DNA from: Halosimplex pelagicum
GTDB lineage: Archaea > Halobacteriota > Halobacteria > Halobacteriales > Haloarculaceae
Direction: 5' to 3'
DNA length: 64,000 nucleotides
NCBI RefSeq assembly: GCF_013415905.1
Contig: NZ_CP058909.1
Location: 5,135,032-5,199,031, forward strand
This document shows positions 34,292 to 44,911 of this stretch, in pieces. Every line of letters begins with the position of its first letter. The first letter of the stretch is position 1. Below the pieces are notes generated by a model, which saw nothing but the letters and a program-made list of their open reading frames with translations, searched no databases and was not told the DNA's origin. A program made the translations under genes and the position numbers.

Positions 34292-34297
34292 TTTAAG
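34292..34297 (+). promoter_or_regulatory. TATA box of the thioredoxin-reductase-like gene
   Basis: TTTAAG, within GGGGTTTAAGCGG, ends 26 nt before the ATG at 34324, as in a leaderless transcript. Confidence 0.65.
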
Positions 34298-34323
34298 CGG
34301 GCTCGTTCGCTAGCGGCGGGTAC

Positions 34324-35397
34324 ATGAGCGACAGCGAGTACGACGTGGTCGTGGTCGGCGGCGGGCCGGCGGGGCTGACGGCCGCGCTCTACACGACGCG
34401 GCTGGGGCTGGACACCGCGCTGGTCGACCGCGGCGGCGGCCGCGCCGCGATGATGCAGGACACCCACAACGTCATCGGCGTCACCGAGGAGACCGGCGGC
34501 GTCGAGTTCCTCGAAACGGCGAAGGCGCAGGTCGAATCCTACGGCGCCGACGTACACCGGGACTTTATCGAGGCCGCCGAGCGCGTCGAGGACGGGTCGT
34601 TTAGACTCGACGGCGAGGACGCCGAGTACGGCGCCGACCAGGTGGTTCTGGCGACGGGCTTCTCGGACGTGCGACCGGACCCGCCGCTGCCGCCGACGGG
34701 CCGCGGGCTCCACTACTGCCTGCACTGCGACGCCTACATGTTCGTCGACGAGCCCGTCTACGTGATGGGCACCGGCGACTCGGCAGCCTACGTCGCGATG
34801 ATCATGCTGAACTTCACCGACGACGTGGACGTGCTCACGCGCGGCGACGACCCCGAGTGGAGCGACGACACGGCCGAGATGCTCGACAATCACCCCGTCG
34901 ACGTGGTCGAGGCGGAGATCACGGCCTCCAACCGCGACGACGGCGGCTGGCTCGAATCGTTCGAGTTCGAAGACGGGACGGTCCGGGAGTACCGCGGCGG
35001 CTTCCCGATGCTCGGCTCGGAGTACAACACCGATCTGCACGAGTCGCTGGGCTGTGAGATCGACGACGACGGCACCGTCGCCGTCGACGACCACGGCCGC
35101 ACCAGCGTCGACGGCGTCTACGCCGTCGGCGACGTGACGCCCGGCCACAACCAGATCCCCGTCGCGATGGGCCAGGGCGCCAAGGCCGGCATCGCCATCC
35201 ACATGGACAGCCGCCCGTTCCCGCGCTCGACCGAGGAGATCGACGAACTCGGGCCGGTCTCCGCCGGCGACGTGCCCGCTATCTCCGAGGAGTTGCTCGC
35301 GACGGCGGTCGCCCACGAGGGCCACGCCGCCGGGCCGCGGGTCGAAGCGGACGAAGCAGCCGAGGGCGGCGACGAACAGGTCGCAGACGACGACTGA
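34324..35397 (+). CDS. Thioredoxin-reductase-like FAD/NAD(P) oxidoreductase
   Basis: A 357-aa flavoprotein. FAD-binding VVVVGGGPAGLTAALYTTRLG is at residues 8-28. The redox-active C-x2-C is CLHC near residue 137 (CATC in classical thioredoxin reductases). A second nucleotide-binding site is modified to VYVMGTGDSAAYVAM near 150, and the late FAD site GVYAVGDVTPG is near 260. A C-terminal acidic tail of about 60 aa (to DDD) is extra. The second G-x-G-x2-G/A pattern is atypical, so NADPH specificity is uncertain. Confidence 0.85.
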   Translation: MSDSEYDVVVVGGGPAGLTAALYTTRLGLDTALVDRGGGRAAMMQDTHNVIGVTEETGGVEFLETAKAQVESYGADVHRDFIEAAERVEDGSFRLDGEDAEYGADQVVLATGFSDVRPDPPLPPTGRGLHYCLHCDAYMFVDEPVYVMGTGDSAAYVAMIMLNFTDDVDVLTRGDDPEWSDDTAEMLDNHPVDVVEAEITASNRDDGGWLESFEFEDGTVREYRGGFPMLGSEYNTDLHESLGCEIDDDGTVAVDDHGRTSVDGVYAVGDVTPGHNQIPVAMGQGAKAGIAIHMDSRPFPRSTEEIDELGPVSAGDVPAISEELLATAVAHEGHAAGPRVEADEAAEGGDEQVADDD

Positions 35398-35425
35398 GGG
35401 CGGTTTCTGCGGAGTTTCGCCGCGT

Positions 35426-35635
35426 TCACGGCTCGGAGTCGATCCCGTAGACGTGGTCGACGCCAAGGTAGACGAACCACACCATCCAGACGGTGAAGAT
35501 CACCAGCCACGCGCCGTACTGGACGTAGGGGTTGGGGACGAGGACGTACGCGACGACGAGCAGTGCGGCGGCGCTGACGGCGGCGGCCACGTTGTACCGC
35601 GTCGGCGCGAACACGTCCGCGAGCAGGTCGCGCAT
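35426..35635 (-). CDS. Small membrane protein, two spans
   Basis: A 69-aa protein with two hydrophobic stretches (VAAAVSAAALLVVAYVLV and YGAWLVIFTVWMVWFVYLG) and short charged ends. Typical haloarchaeal small membrane protein; no family function known to me. It ends 28 bp from the convergent flavoprotein gene. Confidence 0.7.
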   Translation of the reverse strand: MRDLLADVFAPTRYNVAAAVSAAALLVVAYVLVPNPYVQYGAWLVIFTVWMVWFVYLGVDHVYGIDSEP

Positions 35636-35690
35636 CGGACCGTTCGTTCGGTCTCGGGCTACATTACTGTTGGCGCGAGAGCAACCGCGT

Positions 35691-36521
35691 TCACTCCCGC
35701 TGGGCGTCGACGACCAGGTCGAGCAACTCCCCCACGTCGCGCTGGGACTCCAGCCGGTAGTCGGCGGCGGTCTCGCGCTCGCCGACGAGGACGCCGATGC
35801 CGTCGAGCGCCCCGCTCTCGTCGTCCAGCGCTCGGAAGGCGTCCTCGTCGGTCACGTCGTCGCCGACGTAGAGGGGGAGCCAGCCGTCGGGGGATTCCTC
35901 GGCCAACTGTTCGACGGCGCGGCCCTTGTCCCAGTCGACGGCGGGGCGGATCTCGCGGATGGCCTTGCCGTCGCGGATCTCCATGGCGGGGCCGCCGGCG
36001 ACCATCACCTCCTCGACGGTCGTTCTGACCGTGCGCTCCACGTCGGGGACGCGCTCGTCGGGCACGTCCCGGACGTGGACCGTCGCGGTCAGGTCCTTGT
36101 CCTCGATCTCGACGCCGGGGACGTGCGCGAGGCGGTCGTCGAGGCGGTCGCAGACCCGCGAGACGGCGTCGGCGCTCCCGCGGGCGTCGGGCGCGACCGA
36201 CCGCCGGCCGTCGACCCGGCGTTCGAGGCCGTGGTTGCCGGCGTAGGCGATCCCCTCGACGGCGACGCGGTCGCGCAGATCGGCGAGTTCGCGGCCGCTG
36301 ACGACGGCGACGCGGACGGACTCGCAGTCGCGGAGAGCGACGAGGCGCTCGCGGAGCGGCGGGGACATGGCGGCGGCGTCGGGGTCGTCGACGATGGGGG
36401 CGAGCGTGCCGTCGAAATCCAGACAGCAGACGACGCCGGGGGCGGCCGCGAGGCGGTCGGCGACGGTCTCGCGGGCGAGCCCCAGCGGCGTGGCGTCAGT
36501 GGTCTGCACGGGTGGGGACAC
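35691..36521 (-). CDS. otsB: Trehalose-6-phosphate phosphatase
   Basis: A 276-aa HAD-superfamily enzyme. Motif 1 is CLDFDGTLAPI near residue 33, motif 2 VVSGRELADL near 73, and the acidic motif YVGDDVTDEDAF near 216. AGNHGLE near 92 is a trehalose-phosphatase signature. It removes phosphate from trehalose-6-phosphate to give trehalose, a compatible solute. The start overlaps the end of otsA by 26 bp. Confidence 0.9.
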   Translation of the reverse strand: MSPPVQTTDATPLGLARETVADRLAAAPGVVCCLDFDGTLAPIVDDPDAAAMSPPLRERLVALRDCESVRVAVVSGRELADLRDRVAVEGIAYAGNHGLERRVDGRRSVAPDARGSADAVSRVCDRLDDRLAHVPGVEIEDKDLTATVHVRDVPDERVPDVERTVRTTVEEVMVAGGPAMEIRDGKAIREIRPAVDWDKGRAVEQLAEESPDGWLPLYVGDDVTDEDAFRALDDESGALDGIGVLVGERETAADYRLESQRDVGELLDLVVDAQRE

Positions 36522-38091
36522 CCCCGTCGGCGCTGGCGACGCGGGCGACCGCGCCGAGCACGTCGACGAGCCACGAGTCGAGGTCGTCGTCCTCGACCCC
36601 GTCGGCCAGCGCGTTCGCCCGCCGGCGGCGCTCGCGCTCGGACATCGACAGCGCGTCGTCGAGCGCGGCGGCGAACCCCTCCGTGTCGTGCGGGCGGACG
36701 GAGACGGCCCACTCGCCGAGGGTGTCGTGGGCGCCGGCCTGGTCGCTCAGGACGAGGACGCCGGGGTCGTCGCCCCCCGCGGCGACGAACTCCTGGGCGA
36801 CGAGGTTCATCCCGTCGCGGATCGGGCTGACGACCGCCAGGTCGGCCTCGCGGTACAGCCCCGCCAGCCCCTCGTTCGATATCATCTCCGTCGTGTAGAC
36901 GACGGGGCGCCAGTCGTCGGTCGCGAAGCGGTCGTTGACCCGGTCGACGGCCGCCTCGACGCGGTCCTGGTAGTCGGCGTAGGCGGGGATGGCCGAGCGG
37001 CTCTCGGTGCCGACCTGAACGAAGGTGACCTCGCCGCGGTAGTCGGGTCGCTCCTCGAACAGCCGCTCGAAGGCGTCGAGCCGCTGGACGATCCCCTTGG
37101 TGTAGTCGAGGCGGTCGACGCCGACCGCGAGCCGGGTGTCGCGGTCGATGCCCCGGTTCTTCCGGAAGGCGGCGCGGAAGCCGGCCGCCTCCATGCTGTC
37201 TGCCTGCTCGCGGATGCGGTCGACCGGGACGCCCATCGGCGCGGCCCGGACCGTCGTCGTCCGCCCGCGGTAGTCGACGGTCCCGGCGTCGAAGTCCACG
37301 GCGGTCCCGTCGAGCCCGCGGTCGGCGCTGCGGAGGAAGTTCTCGCAGTACCGGGGGACGTGGAAGACGAGCAGGTCGTTGCCGAGCAGGCCGTCGAGGA
37401 GCGCCTCCCGGTTGGGACAGGCCCGGAACGTGTCCCAGCTGGGCCACGGGATGTGCCAGGTGTGGGCGAGCGTCGGGTCGGCGCCCCCGGTGCGGTCGAC
37501 CGGACCGTCGCCGCGCCCGCCGGTGTCGCTACCCGTCCGCTCGCGGAGGTGTCGCGGCGCGAGCGCGAGGTGGTAGTCGTGGAGCCAGACGAGCGGGTCG
37601 CCGTCGGCGTCGGTCGCGGCGTCGGCCATCGCGTCGGCGAACTGGTCGTTGACCCGGCGGTAGTCCGCCCAGGCGTCGCCGCAGCTCTCGACGGTGCCCA
37701 GCGCGGCGTGACACAGCGGCCACAGCACCTGGTTGGCCACCTCGTAGTAGTAGCCCTCGACCTCGTCCTCGTCGAGCCACAGCCGGCGGAGGGCGTAGGT
37801 GTTCTCCGCGTCGTCGGGCGGGACCGTGACGGTGTCGTCGCCGTCGACGACGGTCGCGTCGGCCTCGCCGTCCCCCCAGGCGATCCACGTGCCGTCGACG
37901 CGGCGCATGACCTCGTCGAGGCCGGCGGTCAGCCCGCCGGCCGGCCGGTCGACGGTCACCTCGCCGTCGTCGCCGTAGTCGTGCCTGTACGGTTGTCGGT
38001 TCGAGGCGACGACGAGTTCGTCGCCGGCCGCCGTCAGCAGTCGGTCGAGGTCGGCCTCGACCCGGTCCGCACGCAGATGTGTGTTCGGCAT
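36496..38091 (-). CDS. otsA: Trehalose-6-phosphate synthase
   Basis: A 531-aa GT20 enzyme. The N-terminal acceptor-binding SNRQPYRH followed by PAGGLTAGLD is at residues 30-55, WLHDYHLALAPRHLR is near 170, GVDRLDYTKGI near 325, and the donor-site region DGMNLVAQEFVAA near 425. It makes trehalose-6-phosphate from a nucleotide-activated glucose and glucose-6-phosphate. Operon with otsB; osmotic or desiccation protection. Confidence 0.93.
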   Translation of the reverse strand: MPNTHLRADRVEADLDRLLTAAGDELVVASNRQPYRHDYGDDGEVTVDRPAGGLTAGLDEVMRRVDGTWIAWGDGEADATVVDGDDTVTVPPDDAENTYALRRLWLDEDEVEGYYYEVANQVLWPLCHAALGTVESCGDAWADYRRVNDQFADAMADAATDADGDPLVWLHDYHLALAPRHLRERTGSDTGGRGDGPVDRTGGADPTLAHTWHIPWPSWDTFRACPNREALLDGLLGNDLLVFHVPRYCENFLRSADRGLDGTAVDFDAGTVDYRGRTTTVRAAPMGVPVDRIREQADSMEAAGFRAAFRKNRGIDRDTRLAVGVDRLDYTKGIVQRLDAFERLFEERPDYRGEVTFVQVGTESRSAIPAYADYQDRVEAAVDRVNDRFATDDWRPVVYTTEMISNEGLAGLYREADLAVVSPIRDGMNLVAQEFVAAGGDDPGVLVLSDQAGAHDTLGEWAVSVRPHDTEGFAAALDDALSMSERERRRRANALADGVEDDDLDSWLVDVLGAVARVASADGGVPTRADH

Positions 38092-38196
38092 GTCGAGCTA
38101 CCCGTCTTTCCCTCGCCAGGGGGGTATGGCCGCGGCTTGCACCTGCGGGTACACGCGGCGTCGTCTGCGGGACCGTATTCCGGCGGTAGGCACTCT

Positions 38197-39498
38197 CTAG
38201 TCGGCGTTCGCCGCGGGGGTGTCGTCGCCATCGCTCGCGGCCGCGCCGGCCCGCCGACGGATGTTCCGCACCCGCTCGGGGATCGGGGGATGGGTGTAGT
38301 GGAACGTCTCGTAGAGGGGATGGGGGAAGGGGTTCGAGAGGTTCTCGCTGGCCAGCCGGGTGAGCGCGTCGACCATCGGTTCGCCGTCGCCCATCACGTC
38401 GACGGCGAAAGCGTCGGCCTCGCGCTCGTGGGCCAGCGAGAGCCGGTTCTCGATGGGACTGGTGAGCCGCGAGAGCGGCTGGAGGACCAGCGCGGCCAGC
38501 AGGAGCCCGGCGTAGACGGGCTTGCCGGCACCCGTCGCCAGCCCGAACATGTCGTAGAGCCACGGGCTGGTCACCAGCTGGTAGGCGACGAACAGCAGGA
38601 CGCCCATCTGGACCGCCGAGCTACCGACGCGCTTCCAGATGTGGGCCTTCTTCCAGTGGGCGAGCTCGTGGGCCAGCACCCCCTGGAGCTCGTCGGTCTC
38701 CATCTGCTCGACCAGCGTGTCGAACAGCACGACGCGCTTGGTCGCGCCGAAGCCGACGAAGTAGGCGTTGGAGTGGCCGCTGCGGCGGCTGGCGTCCATC
38801 ACGTAGATCTGCGAGCACTCGAAGCCGGCGCGGTCGAACACCTCCGTGACGGCGTCGTGCAGCTCCCCCTCCTCGACGGGCTCGAAGTCGTTGAACAGCG
38901 GGGCGATCACCCGCGGGTAGATCACCATCATCGAGAGCGAGAGGGCGACGAACAGCGCCCAGGCGCCCACCCACCACAGCGTCGGGAACGACTCGACGAC
39001 CCACATGACCGCCGCGGCGATGACGGCCGTGAACGCCAGCGCGACCGCGAGTCCGACGACTTTGTCCCGGAGCCACAGTCGCGGCGACTGCTCGTTGAAC
39101 CCGAATATCTCCTCGACGACGAAGGTGTCGAACAGATCGAAGGGGATCGAAGTCAGCTGGAGGACGACGACGGCGCCGAGGAAGAAGACGACGCCGGAGG
39201 CCACGGGACCGAGCCCCAGCGACTCGACGGCGGCGACGGCGTCGGCCAGCAGGCCGGCGTAGAGGACGACCAGGACCAGCGCGAGGCCGACCCACGCCTC
39301 CAGCTGTGAGGCGCCGGTCGTCGCGCGCTGGTAGCCCAGCAGTTCGTCGGTGTCGTCGACGTCGAGGCGGTCGTCGAACCACTCCGACTCGCGGGAGACC
39401 GCTTCGGCGCCGTAGCGGACGTTCAGTGCCGCCAGCCAGGTGAAAAACGCCTCCGTCCCGACCAGCAGGGCGAGGAAGGCGACGTGAAATGCGAGCAT
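38197..39498 (-). CDS. Membrane M48 metallopeptidase (Ste24-like)
   Basis: A 433-aa polytopic protease. HELAHW (H-E-x2-H) near residue 270 binds zinc, and a third ligand Glu follows in EREADAFAVDVMG near 350. About seven hydrophobic segments; the pattern NPFPHPLYETFHYTHPPIPERV near 390-415 is typical of the CAAX prenyl protease 1 group. It acts in membrane protein quality control or processing. A TATA box precedes the ATG. Confidence 0.9.
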   Translation of the reverse strand: MLAFHVAFLALLVGTEAFFTWLAALNVRYGAEAVSRESEWFDDRLDVDDTDELLGYQRATTGASQLEAWVGLALVLVVLYAGLLADAVAAVESLGLGPVASGVVFFLGAVVVLQLTSIPFDLFDTFVVEEIFGFNEQSPRLWLRDKVVGLAVALAFTAVIAAAVMWVVESFPTLWWVGAWALFVALSLSMMVIYPRVIAPLFNDFEPVEEGELHDAVTEVFDRAGFECSQIYVMDASRRSGHSNAYFVGFGATKRVVLFDTLVEQMETDELQGVLAHELAHWKKAHIWKRVGSSAVQMGVLLFVAYQLVTSPWLYDMFGLATGAGKPVYAGLLLAALVLQPLSRLTSPIENRLSLAHEREADAFAVDVMGDGEPMVDALTRLASENLSNPFPHPLYETFHYTHPPIPERVRNIRRRAGAAASDGDDTPAANAD

Positions 39499-39521
39499 AC
39501 CGGTCGGTACGGAGCCGGTCC

Positions 39522-39530
39522 ATTAAATCC
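39522..39530 (-). promoter_or_regulatory. TATA box of the M48 protease gene
   Basis: The minus strand reads GGATTTAATG, about 24 nt upstream of the ATG at 39498. Sequence around 39660-39700 contains the katG promoter region, with an AT-rich CCTTATGCAAC stretch. Confidence 0.6.
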
Positions 39531-39715
39531 CCTCGCCCGTCGCCTCACCGACCGGCCCTGGGCGACCCGCCGCGGTTTCCGCTGGGTCGCGAGATCCGGC
39601 CGCTCGGTGGGGCGAGCGAGCCGTTCGCGTCGGGTGCCGATTCGAGGGATGGGGCCGGGTTGTTCCTATCCAAAGGAAGCCTTATGCAACAACAACACTG
39701 CTAGAACAATGACTA

Positions 39716-41875
<2,160 letters not shown>

Positions 41876-41940
41876 CCGCACCCCAACCCGGCCGACCGCC
41901 GACCGGTTCGAACCCCACCCGGCCTTCCGGCTTCCCCACG

Positions 41941-41949
41941 GCTTAATGC
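41941..41949 (+). promoter_or_regulatory. TATA box of the aldo/keto reductase gene
   Basis: GCTTAATGC lies 25 nt before the ATG at 41974, supporting that start rather than the upstream ATG at 41946 or 41950. Confidence 0.55.
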
Positions 41950-41973
41950 GTGGAAGCCCCAGGATCAGGTGCT

Positions 41974-42840
41974 ATGGCTGACGACGTACACAACGAGAGC
42001 GACACGTTCGACATCGGCGGGGAGCTGACCGTCCACCGGCTGGGCTTCGGTGCGATGCGACTGACGGGCGAGGACATCATCGGCCGCCCGGACGACGAGG
42101 AGACGGCCCGGAGCGTCGTCCACCGCGCGACAGAACTCGGCGTCGACTTCGTCGACACCGCCGACTCCTACGGCCCGGGCGTCAGCGAGCGGGTCCTCCG
42201 GGAGGCGCTGGCCGAGGTCGACGCCGACCCGGTCGTCGCGTCGAAGGCCGGCCTCCTGCGCCACCGCGACGGCGAGTGGCTTCCCCACGGCGACCCCGAC
42301 TACCTCCACAACCAGGTGCTCGCCAGCAAGGACCGCCTGGGCGTCGACTCCATCGACCTCTACCAGTTCCACCGGCCCGACCCCGACACGGACTTCGAGG
42401 ACTCCGTCCACGCCTTCGCCGAGATGAAAGACGCCGGGCAGGTCGACCACGTCGGCCTGTCGAACGTCACCGTCGAGCAGCTGGATCTCGCCCGCGACAT
42501 CGTGGACATCGGGACGGTCCAGAACCAGTACAACGTCGCCTATCGCGGCGACGAGGACGTACTGCAGGCGTGCGAGGAGTACGACGTGGGCTTCATCCCG
42601 TGGGGCCCGCTCTACACCGTCGACGACGACGGGGTCGCGGGCGTCCTCGACGAGGTCGGCGAGGCCCGCGACGCCTCCCGCCGACAGGTCGCGCTCGCGT
42701 GGCTGCTCCACCACTCGGACGTGACGCTGCCGATCCCGGGTACCTCCAGCGTCGACCACCTCGAATCGAACGTCGCCGCCTCGGGTGTCGAACTGACCGA
42801 CGAGGACCTGGCGAAACTGAACGACATCGACCCGCAGTAG
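41974..42840 (+). CDS. Aldo/keto reductase
   Basis: A 288-aa TIM-barrel reductase from the ATG at 41974 (MADDVHNESDTFDIGG). Catalytic residues: Asp and Tyr in FVDTADSYGPG near residue 55-60, Lys in VVASKAGL near 85, and His in LYQFHRPDP near 128. The NADPH-binding end has IPGTSSVDHLESNV near 255. It reduces an aldehyde or ketone of unknown identity. It follows katG, and both may serve in oxidative stress, but each seems to have its own promoter. Confidence 0.9.
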   Translation: MADDVHNESDTFDIGGELTVHRLGFGAMRLTGEDIIGRPDDEETARSVVHRATELGVDFVDTADSYGPGVSERVLREALAEVDADPVVASKAGLLRHRDGEWLPHGDPDYLHNQVLASKDRLGVDSIDLYQFHRPDPDTDFEDSVHAFAEMKDAGQVDHVGLSNVTVEQLDLARDIVDIGTVQNQYNVAYRGDEDVLQACEEYDVGFIPWGPLYTVDDDGVAGVLDEVGEARDASRRQVALAWLLHHSDVTLPIPGTSSVDHLESNVAASGVELTDEDLAKLNDIDPQ

Positions 42841-42880
42841 CGCCGCCGCTCCGCGGTTTTCGGTTTCGTAGCGCGGACCG

Positions 42881-42902
42881 CGAGCGACGGCGCCGTCGCT
42901 CG
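42881..42902. terminator. 22-bp palindrome between convergent genes
   Basis: A perfect GC-rich palindrome centred on GACGGCGCCGTC, located between the convergent aldo/keto reductase and cold-shock genes. A part of it is repeated 35 bp further on. It could stop transcription from both sides. Haloarchaeal terminators are usually T-rich, so this role is tentative. Confidence 0.45.
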
Positions 42903-43004
42903 TCGGAGGGAGTGAGTGAACCGACGGGCGCCGTCGCTCGTCGGTGTGAGAGTGGTAGAATGCGGAGTCAGCCCGTCGCTGACGCCGTAGTCGGAGTCAG
43001 CGAC

Positions 43005-43199
43005 TTACAGTCGGGTGAGGTTCGACGCGCGCGGACCCTTGTCCGCCTGCTCGACGTCGAACTCGACTTCCTCGCCCTCTTCGAGGTCGGGGCCGCCGAC
43101 GTCTTCCATGTGGAAGAACACGTCCTCGTCCTCGTCCTCGGCGTCGATGAAGCCGTAGCCGCCAGTGTCGTTGAAGAAGTCGACCTTGCCTTTCGCCAT
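43005..43199 (-). CDS. cspA: Cold-shock domain protein, third of three
   Basis: A 64-aa OB-fold RNA-binding protein (MAKGKVDFFNDTGGYGFI...VFFHMEDV). RNP1 is GYGFI and RNP2 VFFHM. It differs from the two upstream copies in about ten residues, with extra acids (DAEDEDEDVFF, EEGEEVEF). It starts 2 bp after the stop of the second copy, so the three genes form one operon. It acts as an RNA chaperone. Confidence 0.93.
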   Translation of the reverse strand: MAKGKVDFFNDTGGYGFIDAEDEDEDVFFHMEDVGGPDLEEGEEVEFDVEQADKGPRASNLTRL

Positions 43200-43201
43200 C
43201 G

Positions 43202-43396
43202 TTAGAGGCGCTCCAGGTTGGTCGCTCGCGGACCCTTGTCCGCCTGCTCGATATCGAACTCGACTTCCTGCCCTTCTTCGAGGTCGGGGCCGCCGACGTC
43301 TTCCATGTGGAAGAACACGTCGTCGTCCGCGTCCTCGGTCTCGATGAAACCGTAACCGCCGGTGTCGTTGAAGAAGTCGACCTTTCCGGAGGCCAT
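43202..43396 (-). CDS. cspA: Cold-shock domain protein, second of three
   Basis: A 64-aa protein with exactly the same amino acid sequence as the first copy, though the DNA differs at many silent sites. RNP1 is GYGFI and RNP2 VFFHM. The ATG overlaps the first copy's stop (TAATG), so translation is coupled. Identity at protein level with silent divergence points to strong selection on sequence. Confidence 0.94.
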   Translation of the reverse strand: MASGKVDFFNDTGGYGFIETEDADDDVFFHMEDVGGPDLEEGQEVEFDIEQADKGPRATNLERL

Positions 43397-43590
43397 TAGA
43401 GGCGCTCCAGGTTGGTCGCTCGCGGGCCCTTGTCGGCCTGCTCGATGTCGAACTCCACTTCCTGTCCCTCTTCGAGGTCCGGACCGCCCACGTCCTCCAT
43501 GTGGAAGAAAACGTCGTCGTCAGCGTCCTCAGTCTCGATGAAACCGTAACCGCCCGTGTCGTTGAAGAAATCAACCTTACCGGATGCCAT
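43396..43590 (-). CDS. cspA: Cold-shock domain protein, first of three
   Basis: A 64-aa CspA-type protein opening MASGKVDFFNDTGGYGFI, with RNP1 and RNP2 intact. It heads the three-gene operon; a TATA box lies 24 nt upstream. Acidic surface residues are typical of haloarchaeal versions. Confidence 0.94.
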   Translation of the reverse strand: MASGKVDFFNDTGGYGFIETEDADDDVFFHMEDVGGPDLEEGQEVEFDIEQADKGPRATNLERL

Positions 43591-43613
43591 TGCGAATAGA
43601 GAGATGGGCGGGG

Positions 43614-43623
43614 GACGTATAGG
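43614..43623 (-). promoter_or_regulatory. TATA box of the cold-shock operon
   Basis: The minus strand reads CCTATACGTC, 23 nt before the ATG at 43590. Confidence 0.6.
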
Positions 43624-43754
43624 ACTTCCGAGAGAACCGTTACCACGACACGTCGCGTTCGTGAGAGTTTCTCGACGGTCGACAGCTCGCCGCCATCGAC
43701 CGGTTCGGGGCCGCGGGCGAGGGGTTTTAGTCCGGGGGCACGCAGGTTCGTGTG

Positions 43755-44507
43755 ATGAGCGACGTCGCCGAACCGCTGTACGTCGGCGCGGCCTGGTCGG
43801 AGGGATCGTGGTTCGCGGTGGCGTTCGACCGCTCGGGGTTCGATCACGCCGCGGTCTTCGACGAGGTCGGGGACCTGTGGGTCCGCTACGAGGAGCGCGC
43901 CGAGCGCGTCCTCGTGGACGTGCCGGTCGGCCTCGTCGAGGAGGGCGAGGAGGGCCGGCGCTGTGACGAGCTCGCGCGGCGCGCGCTCGGACCGACGAGC
44001 GGGACGGTCGTCACCCCGCCGGTCAGGGAGGCGACGCGCAAGCGCCGCTACCCCGCCGCCCAGCGCGTCAACGAGCGCAAGGCCGGTCGCGGGGTCTCCG
44101 AGCGGGCGTTCGCGATGAGCGACGGGATCGCCGCCGTCGACGAACTCCTCCAGAACGTCCCCGAGGCCCGCGCGGCGTTCGCGGCCTCCCACCCGGAGGT
44201 CTGCTTCCGCGCGTTCGCAGGCGAGCCCCTCGAACACGACACGGCCTACGCCGCGGGGTACGCCGAGCGGATGCGGACGCTCGCCCAGCACGACCGCGAC
44301 GCGCCGCCCGTCGTCCAGGCCGCCGCCGCGGCGACCGAAGGGTACGAGGTCGCCGTCGCCGACGTGCTCGACGCGGTCGCGCTGGCCTACACCGCCGCCC
44401 CGGGCGACGGAGAACTGCGAACGCTCCCCACGGACCCGCCGACCGACGCCGTCGGTCTCCCGATGGCTATCACCTACCGCGCCGAGAGCCCGCTCGTGAC
44501 CGAGTGA
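43755..44507 (+). CDS. DUF429 family protein
   Basis: A 250-aa protein of the DUF429 (RNase H-like, predicted nuclease) family: YVGAAWSEGSWFAVAF at the start, VLVDVPVGLVEEG near residue 57, RRCDELARRALG near 75, and SHPEVCFRAF near 155, with Glu in the typical H-P-E context. The ATG at 43755 is preferred over a GTG directly before it. A TTTTAG element lies about 22 nt upstream. Biological role unknown. Confidence 0.82.
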   Translation: MSDVAEPLYVGAAWSEGSWFAVAFDRSGFDHAAVFDEVGDLWVRYEERAERVLVDVPVGLVEEGEEGRRCDELARRALGPTSGTVVTPPVREATRKRRYPAAQRVNERKAGRGVSERAFAMSDGIAAVDELLQNVPEARAAFAASHPEVCFRAFAGEPLEHDTAYAAGYAERMRTLAQHDRDAPPVVQAAAAATEGYEVAVADVLDAVALAYTAAPGDGELRTLPTDPPTDAVGLPMAITYRAESPLVTE

Positions 44508-44577
44508 GTGAGCGCGGCCGCCGACCTCCCGCCGGGCAGCCCCGAGCGCTTTTCCGGTGCCCGCGCGAATCGGTCGC

Positions 44578-44796
44578 ATGGGCTACACGTGGCAGTACTA
44601 CGACCTGATCCTGCTCGGCGTCTTCGCGAGCATGGGCGCGGGACTGGCCGTCGGGACGTTCACCGAGGTCGCGGCGACCACGTCGGTGCTCGCCGCCGGA
44701 GTCGTCGCCGTCGCGCTCATCGGCCACGGGCTGTTCGTCAACGGCCCCGTCGACGGCGCCGACGACCTCACCGACGAGGTCGACGCGCTGAACTGA
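44578..44796 (+). CDS. Small membrane protein, two spans
   Basis: A 72-aa protein (MGYTWQYYDLILLGVFASMGAG...) with two hydrophobic stretches and an acidic C-terminus. Widespread type in haloarchaea; no function known to me. The start at 44578 is chosen over an upstream ATG that adds MPARIGR. Confidence 0.75.
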   Translation: MGYTWQYYDLILLGVFASMGAGLAVGTFTEVAATTSVLAAGVVAVALIGHGLFVNGPVDGADDLTDEVDALN

Positions 44797-44911
44797 CCGC
44801 CGCCCGCTCGACCACTGCTCGCGAACCGGCCTGGATCCGGCGAGCGCGCGGTCGCCGACTGGTACCCACTCGGCGACAAGGATATCGTATCGGCGAGCCA
44901 ACAGGGCGGGT

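Noticed and set aside
36367..39309. 980-aa open frame on the plus strand across otsA, otsB and the M48 gene
   Set aside because: It is antisense to three well-identified genes and its sequence is repetitive V/D/G/R-rich translation without domains.
44508..44579. Long minus-strand frame (43005 to 44579) that ends in the third cold-shock gene
   Set aside because: It is a read-through of the antisense of the DUF429 gene and the first cold-shock genes; the third cold-shock gene has its own ATG at 43199.
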